From Pedobacter sp. (GTDB taxonomy: Bacteria; Bacteroidota; Bacteroidia; Sphingobacteriales; Sphingobacteriaceae): DNA of 8,764 nucleotides. The notes beneath the pieces were generated by a model, which was not told the origin of the DNA, ran no database searches, and saw nothing but the letters and a program-made list of their open reading frames with translations. The DNA lies in the NCBI GenBank assembly GCA_030149995.1, contig JASLGV010000417.1, positions 1 to 8,764 on the forward strand, written 5' to 3'. Both the position numbers and the translations under genes were made by a program. Below, one piece after another: positions 7,309 to 8,764 of this stretch. How positions within the stretch are numbered: the first letter of the stretch is position 1; each line of letters starts with the position of its first letter.

Positions 7309-7716
7309 ATGGCTAATAAGGAACAAAAACCGGCACAAGATAAATTGCACAGCACGACAGAAAATGCCGAAATTAATCAGGAAAACTTATCATACGATAA
7401 AGAAAAAGAAAGCTACGAACTGGACGTGAAGGGCGAGGATAAAGAATATGATCACCCGATGGGTTATGAAACCGTTGCAGCGGGAGCTGTTGATGATGAT
7501 TCGACTTATGATGAAGCCAATCCATATGTGGGGGATGAATATGCAGACACCAAGGAAATTATAAACGACGAATTAGATGAGCTGGGCATGCATGTAGATC
7601 ATGGAGAAAGCGTAAAACTAAATGTAGAAGATGAACTGCTTGCCAGAACCCCAGAGGATGAGCGCGACGATTTAGACGAAGAAGGTTACCCGGTTAACGA
7701 TAAGCCTGAAAAATAG
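7309..7716 (+). CDS. Highly acidic small protein of unknown function
   Basis: From the ATG at 7309 the product has 135 residues (MANKEQKPAQDK... to NDKPEK). About 32 percent are Asp or Glu (43 residues) against about 13 Lys plus Arg, giving a net charge near -30. There are no cysteines, no signal peptide and no hydrophobic segment. It looks largely disordered and soluble, with short Tyr/Pro/Gly motifs (DHPMGYETVAAGAVDDDSTY near 48-67, ARTPEDERDDLDEEGYP near 102-118). An alternative ATG at 7282 adds nine residues (MVHYIKKYI) unlike the rest, so 7309 is preferred. I do not recognise a family. It might be a stress-related or nucleic-acid-mimicking protein, but composition is the only hint. It follows the icd terminator, so it needs its own promoter, and none is obvious in the short gap. 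It converges with dnaX, 73 bp away. Confidence 0.65.
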   Translation: MANKEQKPAQDKLHSTTENAEINQENLSYDKEKESYELDVKGEDKEYDHPMGYETVAAGAVDDDSTYDEANPYVGDEYADTKEIINDELDELGMHVDHGESVKLNVEDELLARTPEDERDDLDEEGYPVNDKPEK

Positions 7717-7789
7717 CAGCTAATTAAATAAATTACGGAGGTGTTTGCTGATTTAAAAGAGCACGCACATCTTCAGCCAAAAAGCTTTG

Positions 7790-8764
7790 TTAAGGTGTTA
7801 CGTCGAGGTTGAACCTTCTGCGTAACTCTTCGAGCTTTGGATTTTTGCTTACCAGGTAATCGTACTTTTCGCGGTTTCCATAAAGCCTGTTCTCCAGCTT
7901 ACGTTCTATTTGTTTGTACGTAACCTCTATACCAAAGTTTTTCAGTTCACTTCTCAAAAAGTTCAGAAGCTCTACCGATTCTTTTTGAACAAAATCTTCC
8001 TGGGTTTTACTTTCTACAGAAATTTCAATCAACTCCTGGTTTAACAAAGTAGGCGCAAAGTTGTTTAAGATGGTAAAAAGGTTAATCTTATCGGCTGCCT
8101 TGAGTTTTTGTGTATAAAGATTCCATATTTCCAGTAAACGCTCATAGCTGAAACTCTCGCGGGCTGCCCCCGTAATTTTTTGAGCTTCCGCATTTTCATC
8201 TACACTTGCTGCACGTCCTAAATCATTTAAGGACGGGATCAGTGTACCAAGTGGATTGGCTTTGGGGATATTGATTTTAATGGTACTTGCCGATAAAGGC
8301 TGAGTTGTTTTTGGTGCTTCTGCTTCTACCGGAATATTTGCTGTTACAGGTACTTTTGAAACGGGTATTTCGGTTATGGAAGGTGTCTGAGGAGCAGCAG
8401 AAGGCTGAATACGCTGGTTTTCAGCTGTAAGGCTTTCGGCTACAACATTAGTTTTTTTTTTATCCTGATCTGGATCAGTTGCTGTGTTTGATGATGGATT
8501 TGAAGGATTTTGTGCCAGTTGAACCACAGACCGTATGTGGCACATTTTAATAAGCGCCAGTTCTACCTGAAGTCGTTGGTTTTTAGAATTCTTGTAATTT
8601 AAATCACAAGAATTTGCCAGGTTTAATGCCGTTAACAGGAAAGACAATTCCGTTTGTTTGCATTGTTCCAGGTATTTCTGCTTAATATTATCGCTTACTT
8701 CCAGCAACTTAATGGTGGCGGCATCTTTTCCAACCAACAGGTTTCTGAAGTGTCCGGCCAATCC
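7790..8764 (-). CDS. dnaX: DNA polymerase III gamma/tau subunit, C-terminal part
   Basis: The last 324 codons of dnaX; the 5' part (ATPase and zinc domains) lies beyond the right edge. Residues here begin GLAGHFRNLLVGKDAATIKL, the clamp-loader collar domain III, through ALNLANSCDLNYKNSKNQRL and VELALIKMCHI (about residue 77). A Pro/Ala/Thr/Ser-rich linker covers about 84-200. A conserved C-terminal tau region typical of Bacteroidota follows, from SYERLLEIWNLYTQKLKAAD (about 206-225) to EELRRRFNLDVTP. In the holoenzyme gamma/tau forms the clamp-loader ring, and the tau tail links it to the polymerase and helicase. A run of ten A residues lies in the linker at 8461-8452 and may produce a short gamma form. 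The frame on from the edge starts with GGA-TTG, so there is no start codon in the window. The gene converges with the acidic protein gene. No convincing terminator is seen in the 73-bp gap. Confidence 0.95.
   Translation of the reverse strand, partial: GLAGHFRNLLVGKDAATIKLLEVSDNIKQKYLEQCKQTELSFLLTALNLANSCDLNYKNSKNQRLQVELALIKMCHIRSVVQLAQNPSNPSSNTATDPDQDKKKTNVVAESLTAENQRIQPSAAPQTPSITEIPVSKVPVTANIPVEAEAPKTTQPLSASTIKINIPKANPLGTLIPSLNDLGRAASVDENAEAQKITGAARESFSYERLLEIWNLYTQKLKAADKINLFTILNNFAPTLLNQELIEISVESKTQEDFVQKESVELLNFLRSELKNFGIEVTYKQIERKLENRLYGNREKYDYLVSKNPKLEELRRRFNLDVTP
8424..8461 (-). other. Candidate dnaX slippage/frameshift site (A10 run plus hairpin)
   Basis: On the - strand ten A residues (8461-8452) encode Lys-Lys-Lys and the first base of Thr (AAA AAA AAA ACT). 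If one extra A is made, or the ribosome shifts -1, the next codons are AAC TAA (stop at 8450-8448). If one A is lost, the frame reads CTA ATG TTG TAG (stop at 8442-8440). Five bases after the run, GTTGTA (8446-8441) can pair with TACAGC (8429-8424), including one G-U, around an 11-base loop. The run lies directly after clamp-loader domain III, so the shortened product would be gamma-like. Confidence 0.6.

Noticed and set aside
7736..7789. In-frame open stretch of 18 codons after the dnaX TAA (reads QSFLAEDVRALLNQQTPP)
   Set aside because: It looks protein-like, but the DnaX tail already ends at a normal position (RRRFNLDVTP) and 18 open codons are easily due to chance. No read-through signal is seen.

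Overview
The window looks like ordinary chromosomal DNA from a Bacteroidota bacterium, most likely Sphingobacteriaceae (Pedobacter or a close relative). The support is AT-rich DNA with A/T-rich leaders and no Shine-Dalgarno sequences, promoter candidates of the TTTG/TAnnTTTG type, a monomeric NADP-isocitrate dehydrogenase, a Bacteroidota-style PorT/OMP beta-barrel protein, a META-domain lipoprotein, and a DnaX tau tail typical of the phylum. There are no phage, transposon, integrase, CRISPR, tRNA or rRNA sequences.

Layout. 1-1167 (+): the tail of an unrecognised gene, a secreted beta-barrel outer-membrane protein and an 89-residue unknown protein, ending at a bidirectional terminator (1193-1228). 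1235-4105 (all -): a YihY/BrkB inner-membrane protein, a META-domain lipoprotein, a short PhnA-like protein, a GNAT acetyltransferase and a four-cysteine zinc-finger protein, mostly as separate short units. 4106-4330: a divergent control region with a perfect 14-bp palindrome inside a set of 10-bp-phased repeats. 4331-7716 (+): a short SSB with its own terminator, the large icd gene with its own GC-rich terminator, and a highly acidic unknown protein. 7790-8764 (-): the C-terminal 324 codons of dnaX, running off the right edge.

The genes do not form one pathway. icd (TCA cycle, NADPH supply), ssb and dnaX (replication) and the envelope proteins (OMP, lipoprotein, YihY) are housekeeping or accessory functions, and several are separated by strong terminators.

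The most notable signal is in dnaX. A run of ten A residues lies in the linker just after the clamp-loader oligomerisation domain, and both alternative frames stop within one to four codons after it. This is the arrangement used for gamma/tau production in Escherichia coli (ribosomal frameshift) and Thermus thermophilus (transcriptional slippage). Second is the phased palindromic region between the zinc-finger gene and ssb. I found no evidence for a wholly new multi-gene system.
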